From: CAYUXU01 sp964489695
GTDB taxonomy: Bacteria; Bacillota_I; Bacilli_A; Erysipelotrichales; Erysipelotrichaceae
Direction of reading: 5' to 3'
Assembly (NCBI GenBank): GCA_964489695.1
Contig: CAZAZP010000007.1
Location: 1 to 42,281 of the forward strand
Length of the DNA: 42,281 nucleotides
Of this stretch, positions 1 through 6,589 are shown piece by piece (positions within the stretch are counted from its first letter, which is position 1; each line of letters opens with the position of its first letter). The position numbers were made by a program, and so were the translations under genes. The notes under the pieces were generated by a model. It was given only the letters and a program-made list of their open reading frames with translations. It was not told the origin of the DNA and ran no database searches.

Positions 1-681
1 GAAAACTTTTTCCACATTAACGATGTTAAAGTTGATGCAATTATCCAAGAGATGATTATCACCTTTTTTAGCATCGACATTTAAAATAAAAGATTTAAGA
101 TCTGCAACAACATAGCTATCTAAATTTATATTTTTATATTTACTAAACCAACTACCAAATTCCATATCATTTCTTCCAGCTTTACTTTCATATTTTATTA
201 CTTTGTAGCCAAATCCATAATATTCAGTAATATTACTATCACCAAAAACTGCCTTAGTAGTATGAAGTGAAAAGACTGGTTCTTTAAAATTAAGATATCT
301 GGCATAATCGATCGTAAAAAATAAAGTCGTTAGTGCAAAAGTGACTAATAAAGCAAATCTAATAATTGTTTTTCGTTGAGTCTTTTTGGCTGTAGCAATC
401 AAATTTTTTGAATATAAAATTGATTCAAGTATATATTCGTTCGCTTTGTCGTTAGTTATCTTTAACTCATTGATTTTTTCACCCTTAAAAAAATCAATTA
501 GAGTAATATTTAAAATTTTACACAAATTTTCAATGATGGTTATATCTGGATAACAAAGCCCACGTTCCCATTTGGAAATTGCCGTATCTGTTACATTTAA
601 TTGGTCAGCGAGTTCTTTTTGCGTGAGCTTTTGTTTTTTTCTCATATCGGCGATAAAATTTCCAATTTTTAGATTATTCAT
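1..681 (-). CDS. Membrane-anchored XRE-family transcriptional regulator (partial, C-terminus outside window)
   Basis: An open frame of 227 codons runs from ATG at 681 to the window edge without a stop. Residues about 5-62 form a Cro/CI-type helix-turn-helix (LTQKELADQLNVTDTAISKWERG, of which TAISKWERG is the recognition-helix signature). A basic linker (KKTQRK near residue 100) precedes one predicted membrane segment at about 107-125 (RFALLVTFALTTLFF), and the remaining ~100 residues would lie outside the cell. The ribosome site AGAGGT at 691-696 fixes the start. The HTH-TM-extracellular layout suggests a membrane-bound regulator that senses something outside; the ligand is unknown. It lies downstream of the arylsulfotransferase gene on the same strand. 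DNA-binding family is confident, function is not. Confidence 0.85.
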   Translation of the reverse strand, partial: MNNLKIGNFIADMRKKQKLTQKELADQLNVTDTAISKWERGLCYPDITIIENLCKILNITLIDFFKGEKINELKITNDKANEYILESILYSKNLIATAKKTQRKTIIRFALLVTFALTTLFFTIDYARYLNFKEPVFSLHTTKAVFGDSNITEYYGFGYKVIKYESKAGRNDMEFGSWFSKYKNINLDSYVVADLKSFILNVDAKKGDNHLLDNCINFNIVNVEKVF

Positions 682-690
682 AAATTATCT

Positions 691-793
691 ACCTCTGATA
701 AACCCACAATATTTTAAATTCAATCAAAAATCAAGCGACCAGTAGTCGAGTTAATAACTGTTATAGTTAATAAGTCTTAAAATAATAGTTAAT
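691..793 (-). promoter_or_regulatory. Ribosome site and repeated AGTTAAT motifs upstream of the XRE regulator
   Basis: AGAGGT (691-696, minus sense) is a good ribosome site 7-9 bases before the regulator start. Further upstream ATAGTTAAT occurs at 763-771 and again at 785-793, exactly 22 bp apart (about two helical turns), with a third AGTTAAT at 749-755. Direct repeats in helical phase are a plausible operator for autoregulation. I found no confident -35/-10 pair. The operator role is inference. Confidence 0.3.
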
Positions 794-885
794 CAGTTTG
801 ACTAAAAATTTAAACAGTTCTATTCTAGCAAAAGTCATTAAAAAATCTTTTGGATTTTCAGGTTGATAAAGTTGATGAAAATAAA

Positions 886-969
886 AAACAACCGCGAAAC
901 TGGCTGGGGGAATCACTAAGCCAGTTTTACATAACTACAGACCTAATTCCTAGTTACAACGGGTTGTTT
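886..969 (-). ncRNA. Three-stem element with kissing loops (terminator or structured RNA)
   Basis: An outer stem AAACAACC (886-893) pairs with GGTTGTTT (962-969). It encloses two hairpins: AAACTGGCT (897-905) with AGCCAGTTT (919-927), and TAACTA (932-937) with TAGTTA (951-956). Both loops are 13 bases, and they contain complementary words GGAAT (909-913) and ATTCC (946-950), so a loop-loop contact is possible. Read on the minus strand the element ends in TTTTTTATTTT, which would suit termination after the arylsulfotransferase gene. GGTTG at 861-865 could compete for the CAACC strand. It does not match a riboswitch or tRNA consensus that I know. Confidence 0.4.
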
Positions 970-1078
970 AATAATATCTTAAACTCGCACAGAATAAAAA
1001 TCACTGTTTGCTAGAAGCTTAAGACTTATAGGATATCTTTTAATAATAAATCAATTTAAATCAAACAATTTCGGAATG

Positions 1079-3010
1079 TTAATCAAAAATTACATATTTA
1101 TTAGTGTCATAAACAATTTTATCAATTTTTATTTTAATTCGGTATTTACCGTTTAAACCAGTTTTATTTACATAATAATTTAGTTTAATTAAGTTTTCAT
1201 CTGTTTGAACTGGATTAAATAAGCCAATACACATCGCAGTATAAGGCGTTTCGGTAATGAAAATTTGATAGACTTGTTTGTTGAGACCTTGTTCTAAAAT
1301 TAGATAAACCAAACTACCTTTTTCAAACGTTCCAGAGACGACTAAACGTTCCTTTTCTTGAGATAAAGTTAGTTCGTATTTAGCAGGTAGAAATTTGAAG
1401 GCTAACCAACTATTAAGTTTCGCATCACTAGTCCGCGTTTTATTTAGGGCGCCTAAGGTATGAGCTAAAGTAAAACTATAAGCGTCATTATGATAAAAAG
1501 CCATTTTCTCAGCGCGATAAAAGTTACTTGGTAAGGTTAACTCAAAGATCACTTGGTCATTGAATAATTCTGTGGTAATACTTGTTAAAGTGGCATTAGG
1601 ATCAAGCGTCCCTGGTTGATTAAGTGGGCTGCCATCCTTTTCACCAATTCCACCGCTATGAACAAGATAGTGGTGGTCACCTAAATAATCTGCTTCTGAG
1701 ATATAAGGCGAGTAATAGCTACTACCACGTTCTTTACCATATTGCCAAAGTTGGGTGACTGTTAAATTTTGATAGTCAACTGAATAAATAACCGCTCTTG
1801 AATAACTGTCTTCCGGTTTAACGTAGGCTGAAGGGATTTTCGATTTATTATTACCATTATCAAATAATAAGATGTTTCCATCAGGTAAGACTTTAGCGGC
1901 GTGTTGTGACCATTGCCACTCGAAATTATCACCAAGTGGTGTTAGAAAGTATTTTTGATAATTAGGATCCCAATTAGTTTTATCACCTAAAATCCAATTC
2001 AAGGCGCCAGTATTAAAATCAAGCGAAATAACGGCATCTAAATGACGACCTGATAAAATAATCGCCTCATGTTTTGCATCATAAGCAACGGAGTTATTAT
2101 GAAACCAATCATGTTTAATCCAATTTTCTGATTTACCAGTAGCTTGGGGTAAAATCTCAGTTAAATTCCAACTCTTTTTAATTAGACCAGTTTGCCGATC
2201 AAGTAGGACCACGACATCTTCAACGGTACCAGAGGAAAAATCATTACTAGCCACTAAAAATTCTTCATCATTTAATTCATAGACATCATGATGATAACCA
2301 CCTGGTAAAAGATATTCTTGATAGATTTTGCCTAATAAATCGATTTCTAATAAGCCTAGCGAATAATACGGACTATTGATTAAGCGGTTAGATCCAATTA
2401 ATAAATGTCCATTTTTAAGGCGTTGAATATCCCAGGCATAATTTTCGCTTAAATACCAACGAACATCACCATTAACATCATAAGCGGCCATATAACCAGC
2501 TGCAGCGGGTGACACAAAATAAACTTGATTATCTAAATAAGCAGGGTTTTTAAAGGGTTTTGTTTCCGGTAGGATAAAATCAGTCGGTAAGGGAGCAGTC
2601 TCAATTTCTAGTTGAGTAAAGTTAGTCGCAGTACTAATCGTAACCGTATTAGTTTGATTGGGGTATAAGCCATAAACTGGAATCAAATGAGTCTTGGTGG
2701 CAGCAAAGGTTGCTGTAAAAGTGGTCAAGTTATCCTTACCTAATACTTCAATGGTAATTATTTCTGGTTGTGGGGTTTTAAACATAATTAAAGCGGTTAA
2801 AGGAGAATTACCATAAGGATTTAAGATAAACTTTGGATCAGCAAAAGTATAGTGATTACTTTCTAAGCTAGTAAAGTAATTAGCATCTAATTCCGCTTGT
2901 TTTGCTAAGTCATCAACTGCTTGATTAACCATTTGGGGCGGGAAAATAAACATAGTTAAGCCTAAATAAACTAGCATTAAGGCTAAAAGAGTAAGAAGTA
3001 GTTTTTTCAT
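1079..3010 (-). CDS. Arylsulfotransferase (ASST family), membrane-anchored
   Basis: 643 residues. It resembles PAPS-independent arylsulfate sulfotransferases, which move sulfate from a phenolic sulfate to another phenol. After an N-terminal signal/anchor (KKLLLTLLALMLVYLGLTMF) comes an Ig-like N-domain and then a beta-propeller. Conserved His/Arg patches match those of the family: HHDVYELND, HDWFHNNSV, LSGRHLDA and QWSQHAAKVLPDGNILLFDNG; the catalytic His of E. coli AssT lies in a patch like the last one. An upstream in-frame ATG at 3025 exists, but GGAGGG (about 3015-3020) sits just before the ATG at 3010 and the likely -10 box is at 3031-3036, so 3010 is chosen. Such enzymes are less usual in Gram-positives; the natural substrate is unknown. 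Confidence 0.85.
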   Translation of the reverse strand: MKKLLLTLLALMLVYLGLTMFIFPPQMVNQAVDDLAKQAELDANYFTSLESNHYTFADPKFILNPYGNSPLTALIMFKTPQPEIITIEVLGKDNLTTFTATFAATKTHLIPVYGLYPNQTNTVTISTATNFTQLEIETAPLPTDFILPETKPFKNPAYLDNQVYFVSPAAAGYMAAYDVNGDVRWYLSENYAWDIQRLKNGHLLIGSNRLINSPYYSLGLLEIDLLGKIYQEYLLPGGYHHDVYELNDEEFLVASNDFSSGTVEDVVVLLDRQTGLIKKSWNLTEILPQATGKSENWIKHDWFHNNSVAYDAKHEAIILSGRHLDAVISLDFNTGALNWILGDKTNWDPNYQKYFLTPLGDNFEWQWSQHAAKVLPDGNILLFDNGNNKSKIPSAYVKPEDSYSRAVIYSVDYQNLTVTQLWQYGKERGSSYYSPYISEADYLGDHHYLVHSGGIGEKDGSPLNQPGTLDPNATLTSITTELFNDQVIFELTLPSNFYRAEKMAFYHNDAYSFTLAHTLGALNKTRTSDAKLNSWLAFKFLPAKYELTLSQEKERLVVSGTFEKGSLVYLILEQGLNKQVYQIFITETPYTAMCIGLFNPVQTDENLIKLNYYVNKTGLNGKYRIKIKIDKIVYDTNKYVIFD

Positions 3011-3030
3011 CGGTCCCTCCTTCATTTTTC

Positions 3031-3039
3031 ATTATAACA
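3031..3039 (-). promoter_or_regulatory. Extended -10 promoter of arylsulfotransferase gene
   Basis: Minus-strand TGTTATAAT is a perfect extended -10 (TATAAT at 3031-3036). The -35 region is poor. Transcription would start near 3024, giving a leader of about 14 bases that carries the GGAGGG ribosome site. Confidence 0.55.
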
Positions 3040-3153
3040 TAGCTCACAAAACAGAAATCAGCTACTAAAGGCGGATAATTAACATTAAAGATAAGATATT
3101 TTGTCTTAAACAAACAAAAAGCCTTTAAATACGCGTTACTTTGGTAGGCTTAG

Positions 3154-3206
3154 TATAATATTTGTTGCTTTATTAATAGTGGTATGCTATTATTACTCCG
3201 TAATAA
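3154..3206 (+). promoter_or_regulatory. csp promoter and overlapping leader hairpins
   Basis: TATAAT at 3154-3159 is a good -10 with a weak -35. The cold-shock mRNA would then begin near 3166 with a leader of about 115 bases. Inside it TAATAG (3174-3179) can pair with CTATTA (3187-3192), and TTATTAC (3190-3196) with GTAATAA (3200-3206). The two stems share 3190-3192 and exclude each other. Long structured leaders are known for cspA-type genes, where they act as thermosensors; here that is inference. Confidence 0.4.
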
Positions 3207-3280
3207 GATGTAAGATATCGATGTAATTATTATTCCATCAAATGTAGTACTTCTTATTTTCTAGAAGTGGAGGTAAATGG

Positions 3281-3481
3281 GTGGAAACAGGCAAAGTTAA
3301 GTTCTTTAACGACAAAAAAGGCTTTGGTTTTATTACTACTGATCAAGGGAAAGATGTCTTCGTACATTATTCTTCAATCTTAGCTGATGGTTTTAAAACT
3401 TTAAAAGAAGGCGACTATGTTCAATTTGATATTGAATCTGATGAACGTGGTGACAAAGCTGTTAATGTTAGAGCTATCTAA
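3281..3481 (+). CDS. csp: Cold-shock protein (CspA family)
   Basis: A 66-residue single cold-shock domain that binds single-stranded RNA/DNA and acts as an RNA chaperone. RNP1 (KGFGFI, residues 13-18) and RNP2 (VFVHY, residues 26-30) are intact, and the length is typical. Translation starts at GTG 3281 after GGAGG (3269-3273); the nearby ATG at 3277 is out of frame. It is a single-gene unit: own promoter with a long leader upstream and a strong hairpin terminator at 3512-3544. Confidence 0.97.
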   Translation: METGKVKFFNDKKGFGFITTDQGKDVFVHYSSILADGFKTLKEGDYVQFDIESDERGDKAVNVRAI

Positions 3482-3511
3482 GGTTGATATTGAATCATTC
3501 AATTGAAAACT

Positions 3512-3544
3512 AAAAAGAAGTCAATCGTCGATTGACTTCTTTTT
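3512..3544 (+). terminator. Intrinsic terminator after csp
   Basis: A 15-bp perfect stem (3512-3526 with 3530-3544), core AGAAGTCAATC/GATTGACTTCT, and a 3-base loop. The A-run and T-run are part of the stem, so it could act in both directions. It lies only 20 bases before queT, which shows no promoter of its own. Confidence 0.85.
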
Positions 3545-3564
3545 AATAAGTAAGGATAGATAAT

Positions 3565-4086
3565 TTGGATAAAAGTAAATTAATTAAGTATATCAATATA
3601 AGTCTAATCGCGGCTTTATATGCTAGCCTAAGTATTATATTAGGCCCATTTTCTTATGGCGAAATTCAGGTCAGATTAGCTGAAACACTTATCGTCTTAG
3701 TCTTTTTTAAGTCAGAGGCTGTTTTCGGTTTAACCATCGGTTGTTTTTTAGCTAATGTGATCGGTTTAATGTTGGGAATTAACACTTTAGGGATGATGGA
3801 TGTAGTTTTTGGGACACTTGCGACATTCATCAGTAGTTTATTAGCTTATCACTTTCGGGCTTATCGCTATAAAAAAATACCACTATTATCACTAATGATG
3901 CCAGTGTTAGTCAATGCAATTATTATCGGAATAGAATTGAACCTGGTTTTATTAAATTCATTGGCCTTTAAAACATTTATTATTTTTGCTAGTTATGTGA
4001 TGCTCGGCCAATTTATCGCTTGTGTTGTTTTTGGCATACCACTTTATCGGTTTTTAGTTAAAACTAAGCTATTTGAACGCTTATAA
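3565..4086 (+). CDS. queT: QueT-family transporter (queuosine precursor uptake, S component)
   Basis: 173 residues, strongly hydrophobic with about five predicted membrane segments. It matches the QueT family (substrate-binding S component of ECF transporters for a queuosine precursor): ISLIAALYASLSIIL, the conserved YGEIQVRLAETL near residues 31-42, and GCFLANVIG. The start is TTG 3565 with AAGGA at 3552-3556. The shared ECF energizing module would be encoded elsewhere. Its stop overlaps the stop of convergent pheA by 6 bases. I see no preQ1 riboswitch upstream; the gene follows the csp terminator closely, so read-through may express it. Confidence 0.85.
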   Translation: MDKSKLIKYINISLIAALYASLSIILGPFSYGEIQVRLAETLIVLVFFKSEAVFGLTIGCFLANVIGLMLGINTLGMMDVVFGTLATFISSLLAYHFRAYRYKKIPLLSLMMPVLVNAIIIGIELNLVLLNSLAFKTFIIFASYVMLGQFIACVVFGIPLYRFLVKTKLFERL

Positions 4087-5184
4087 AGCTTGTTGGAAGG
4101 ATTGCCAGTTAGCTTGTGGTGAATAAATACCTAATAACTTGACGAAACTTCCCGTACTAGCCAGTTCTTGTAATAACTGAGCTAGTTTTTCTTTTGGTTG
4201 GTTGAGGGTAAGCTCAATATAGAAATAATATGACCAAGCTCCTGATTGATAAGGACGCGATTTGATGGCTTGTAGATTAAAGCCATATTGGCTAATAATG
4301 TTTAATAATTTATTTAAAGCGCCCGATTCGTGTTGACTAGTAAAAATAACACTAGCTAAGTCACCAGTTTTCGTGGTTTCATTACTGATTACGATAAAAC
4401 GGGTGTGATTATCAATATAGTCTTGGATATCCGGGACTAAAATATTTAAGTGATATAGCTCAGCAGTCTCTTTCGCGGCGATGGCCGCACAAGTTGGATC
4501 ATTTAGCTCTAAGATATATTGGGCCGCTAAAGCAGTATTAGAATAGTTGATTATTTCGATGTTTAAGCCTTTAAGAAACTTTGAGCATTGGCTAATCGCC
4601 TGGGGATGTGAGTATACTTTACTTAATTTAGCTAAATCAGCTGTTGGTAAACCGACTAACTGATGTTTGATGGGTAAATCATAACTCGCGTTAATCTGGC
4701 AATTAGAACATAATAGTAAGTCTAAAACTTCACCAACTTCACCATAATAAGAGTTCTCTAGGGGCAAAACCGCCCAATTTACGCTTTGATTCTTTAATGC
4801 TTCAAAGACACTAGCAAAAGTAGGGTAGTTGACAAGATCATAATAAGGAAATAGTTGTTTAGCAGCTAAATGAGCAAAAGCGCCCTGATCACCTTGATAA
4901 GCTACTTTTTTTTGATTAAGCAGTTGTAATTGATAAGCTTTACTGATTTGCATGAGCTCACTGAAGAAATTTTGGTGGTAAGTTTTAAGTGTTTGATCTT
5001 TTAAATAAATCAGATTCTTAGCTAAAACAGCTGCTTCTCGCGTTGCATCAAAAATTGGTAATTGTTCAGCTTGTTTTACTAACGCAATTTCTTTAACGAT
5101 GGCTAAACGCTGTTCAAATAATTCGGTTAGTTGTTGGTCAATCTGATTAATTGTTTCCCGATATTTAGCTAATTTTGATGCCAT
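4081..5184 (-). CDS. pheA: Bifunctional chorismate mutase/prephenate dehydratase (P-protein)
   Basis: 367 residues with three parts. An AroQ-type chorismate mutase helix bundle covers about 1-85 (INQIDQQLTELFEQRLAIVKEIA). A prephenate dehydratase follows from about 93 (VAYQGDQGAFAH, LPLENSYYGEV, and the catalytic TRF in DNHTRFIVIS near 260). A C-terminal ACT domain (SGALNKLLNIISQYGFNLQ) ends the protein. It converts chorismate to prephenate and phenylpyruvate, the Phe branch. The ACT domain keeps GAL but has KSRP in place of the usual ESRP Phe-binding motif, so feedback inhibition could differ. It overlaps the MFS gene upstream by 20 bases, so the two are one operon diverging from the aro operon. 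Confidence 0.95.
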   Translation of the reverse strand: MASKLAKYRETINQIDQQLTELFEQRLAIVKEIALVKQAEQLPIFDATREAAVLAKNLIYLKDQTLKTYHQNFFSELMQISKAYQLQLLNQKKVAYQGDQGAFAHLAAKQLFPYYDLVNYPTFASVFEALKNQSVNWAVLPLENSYYGEVGEVLDLLLCSNCQINASYDLPIKHQLVGLPTADLAKLSKVYSHPQAISQCSKFLKGLNIEIINYSNTALAAQYILELNDPTCAAIAAKETAELYHLNILVPDIQDYIDNHTRFIVISNETTKTGDLASVIFTSQHESGALNKLLNIISQYGFNLQAIKSRPYQSGAWSYYFYIELTLNQPKEKLAQLLQELASTGSFVKLLGIYSPQANWQSFQQAL

Positions 5185-6343
5185 GATCGTGTTCTTTCTT
5201 TTGTAATAAGATAATTAAAAACATCGCTAAAAGGCCAAAAACTGAGCCCGAAAGGACCATAATTGTATGGTTAAACCACTTAATCATATAAGCAATATAA
5301 ATTGGCATGATTAAAGAGCTAAACCCACTACAAATACTCATCGCAATGGATTGACCTGAGGTTTTTAAATATTCCGGTGATAAATCAAAAATAATATTTT
5401 TTACCGACAGAATCATTAACGGATAAGTAATCATTTGTAAAACGGAGAGAGCTAAAATAATTTGAATACTTTGTGATAAAGCAAAGCCAACAAATTGAAT
5501 CGTAAAGGTCAAAGCACTAATCAGCATTAAGCGGGAAGCGGCTTGTTTTTGTAATAACCAAGAACCAATGAAAAAGATCGGGATTTCGACAATTGCTTGA
5601 ATGGACCATTTTAAACCAATATCAGTGGCGGTTGCCCCTAGTTGGACCATTTTATCCGTTACCCCAATCATATTTAAAGCATTAATTAAATAGAGAAATA
5701 AAGCCGATAAAACCGCAATAATATATAAAGGTTGTTGCGCTAATTCAGCTAGATTATCTACGGTAATGGTTGTTTTTTCAGTTTTTTGATGTTTTTCAGC
5801 ATCAGGTAAGTTCAACATCACAATAAAAGTAAAGCCCGCAAAAACTAACGTGGCGTAACCCGCGCCTGCATAACCAAACTGGTTAATAAAGTAGGGGATA
5901 AGTAAGCTCCCGATGGCCCAACCAATCGATCCAAAAGCCCGAATACTACTATACCAAGGTCGAACAGTCGGTCCAGACTCTAAGACCCAACTATCATTCA
6001 TGGTAAAGTTACTATTATAAAAGGCGCCATACAAAACGAAGGTGAGCCAATGGAGATAAAAGACTGGGATATTGATTGAATAGAAAAAGATAGCAAAAAC
6101 GGTAAATAAAACTAAGGTTATTAACATTATTTTTTTAATGGTGCGGTATTTATCACTTAAATAACCTAAGATCAATTGTACGATAATATTTACTAACGCC
6201 ATCGATGATTGAATGATTGATTTTTGTAATTCACTATAGCCTAAAGAACTTAAATAAGGGATGTATTGCGTATAACTGGCAGCGAAAGTCATAAAAATTA
6301 CCAGATATAATAACATAAAAACTACAATTCTCTTTTTGTCCAT
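5165..6343 (-). CDS. MFS transporter (MFS_1-like, HcaT/LacY-type)
   Basis: 392 residues with about 12 predicted membrane segments and a short charged loop after TM6 (DAEKHQKTEKTT). The N-terminal half carries an MFS loop motif (LGYLSDKYRTIKK between TM2 and TM3). The overall look is that of the MFS_1-like group that includes 3-phenylpropionate and nucleoside permeases. ATG 6343 follows AAGAGGT (6351-6357). It is co-transcribed with pheA and divergent from the aro operon, which suggests export or uptake of an aromatic compound, but the sequence alone does not show the substrate. Confidence 0.85.
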   Translation of the reverse strand: MDKKRIVVFMLLYLVIFMTFAASYTQYIPYLSSLGYSELQKSIIQSSMALVNIIVQLILGYLSDKYRTIKKIMLITLVLFTVFAIFFYSINIPVFYLHWLTFVLYGAFYNSNFTMNDSWVLESGPTVRPWYSSIRAFGSIGWAIGSLLIPYFINQFGYAGAGYATLVFAGFTFIVMLNLPDAEKHQKTEKTTITVDNLAELAQQPLYIIAVLSALFLYLINALNMIGVTDKMVQLGATATDIGLKWSIQAIVEIPIFFIGSWLLQKQAASRLMLISALTFTIQFVGFALSQSIQIILALSVLQMITYPLMILSVKNIIFDLSPEYLKTSGQSIAMSICSGFSSLIMPIYIAYMIKWFNHTIMVLSGSVFGLLAMFLIILLQKKEHDHGIKIS

Positions 6344-6363
6344 CGTTTTTACCTCTTGTTAGT

Positions 6364-6392
6364 AATATAGCATAATTTTAGGTGCTTGCCTA
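6364..6392 (-). promoter_or_regulatory. Promoter of MFS-pheA operon
   Basis: Minus strand: TAGGCA (6387-6392), 17-base spacer, TATATT (6364-6369) preceded by TGC (extended -10). Transcription would begin near 6357, leaving a leader of about 15 bases with the ribosome site. No leader peptide or terminator is visible on this side. Confidence 0.6.
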
Positions 6393-6409
6393 TGGACTGA
6401 AAAATAATC

Positions 6410-6438
6410 TTGCTTATTTACGCTAGATAGTTTATGAT
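6410..6438 (+). promoter_or_regulatory. Promoter of the aro operon
   Basis: TTGCTT (6410-6415), exactly 17 bases, then TATGAT (6433-6438). The start would fall near 6445, six bases before the ribosome site GAGGT (6451-6455) of the leader peptide. This compact arrangement is usual for amino-acid attenuators. Confidence 0.75.
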
Positions 6439-6460
6439 AGGCATATATTTGAGGTATTTT

Positions 6461-6496
6461 ATGTATCAAACAAGATTTTTCCACTTTTTTAGTTAA
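6461..6496 (+). CDS. Phe-rich leader peptide of aro operon attenuator (PheL-like)
   Basis: An 11-codon ORF MYQTRFFHFFS begins at ATG 6461 with the ribosome site GAGGT five bases upstream (6451-6455) and ends at TAA 6494-6496. Four of 11 codons are Phe (6476-6481 and 6485-6490), and one is Tyr. It lies just after a good promoter and before an intrinsic terminator and aroB. This matches ribosome-mediated attenuation, as with E. coli pheL: stalling at Phe codons when charged tRNA-Phe is scarce would favour read-through into the shikimate genes. The pathway product sensed, Phe, fits the operon. The mechanism is inferred from arrangement and has not been folded computationally. Confidence 0.8.
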   Translation: MYQTRFFHFFS

Positions 6497-6539
6497 ACCT
6501 TATCAACCAAGCGATTGGGCATTTTTTGTTGGTAAGGTT
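6496..6539 (+). promoter_or_regulatory. Long leader stem of aro attenuator
   Basis: AACCTTATCAAC (6496-6507) pairs with GTTGGTAAGGTT (6528-6539): 12 pairs with one G-U. Its 5' arm begins at the leader stop codon, so a ribosome finishing the peptide would cover it. Within the loop CCAA-GCGA-TTGG (6507-6518) forms a small competing hairpin followed by CATTTTTT. Which form is the antiterminator is not clear by eye. Confidence 0.55.
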
Positions 6540-6544
6540 CATTT

Positions 6545-6569
6545 AAAGCATCCCGGAGATGCTTTTTTT
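6545..6569 (+). terminator. Attenuator terminator before aroB
   Basis: AAAGCATC (6545-6552), loop CCGGA, GATGCTTT (6558-6565), with a T-run to 6569. It is placed between the leader peptide and the aroB ribosome site AGGAG (6576-6580), where a terminator would otherwise cut off the operon. Confidence 0.85.
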
Positions 6570-6589
6570 ATAGAAAGGAGTCCAGTAAA

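Larger units (their letters stand above)
682..1078. other. Gene-free stretch between XRE regulator and arylsulfotransferase
   Basis: These 397 bases carry no ORF that can be supported on either strand. They hold the AGTTAAT repeats near the regulator, the three-stem element at 886-969, and A/T-rich sequence. An 11-base word TTAAGACTTAT occurs on the plus strand near 1019 and inverted at about 770-780, possibly by chance. Confidence 0.6.

Noticed and set aside
886..969. tRNA gene or purine-type riboswitch
   Set aside because: Only two arms inside the closing stem, no T-loop GTTCRA, no CCA end; junctions do not match purine-riboswitch consensus, and there is no downstream gene on the plus strand.
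2925..3113. 62-codon minus-strand frame covering the arylsulfotransferase start
   Set aside because: Runs through the promoter and signal-peptide region of the real gene in another frame.
3112..3152. Minus-strand terminator from AAGCCT/AGGCTT with TTTTTGTTTG
   Set aside because: Stem is only about six pairs with a long loop, and no minus-strand gene ends there; it overlaps the csp promoter region.
3482..3565. Possible preQ1-I riboswitch before queT (small hairpin near 3490 followed by GAAAACTAAAAAG)
   Set aside because: The hairpin ATTGAA-TCA-TTCAAT lacks the C-rich loop needed for the preQ1 pseudoknot, and the A-rich tail is the base of the csp terminator.
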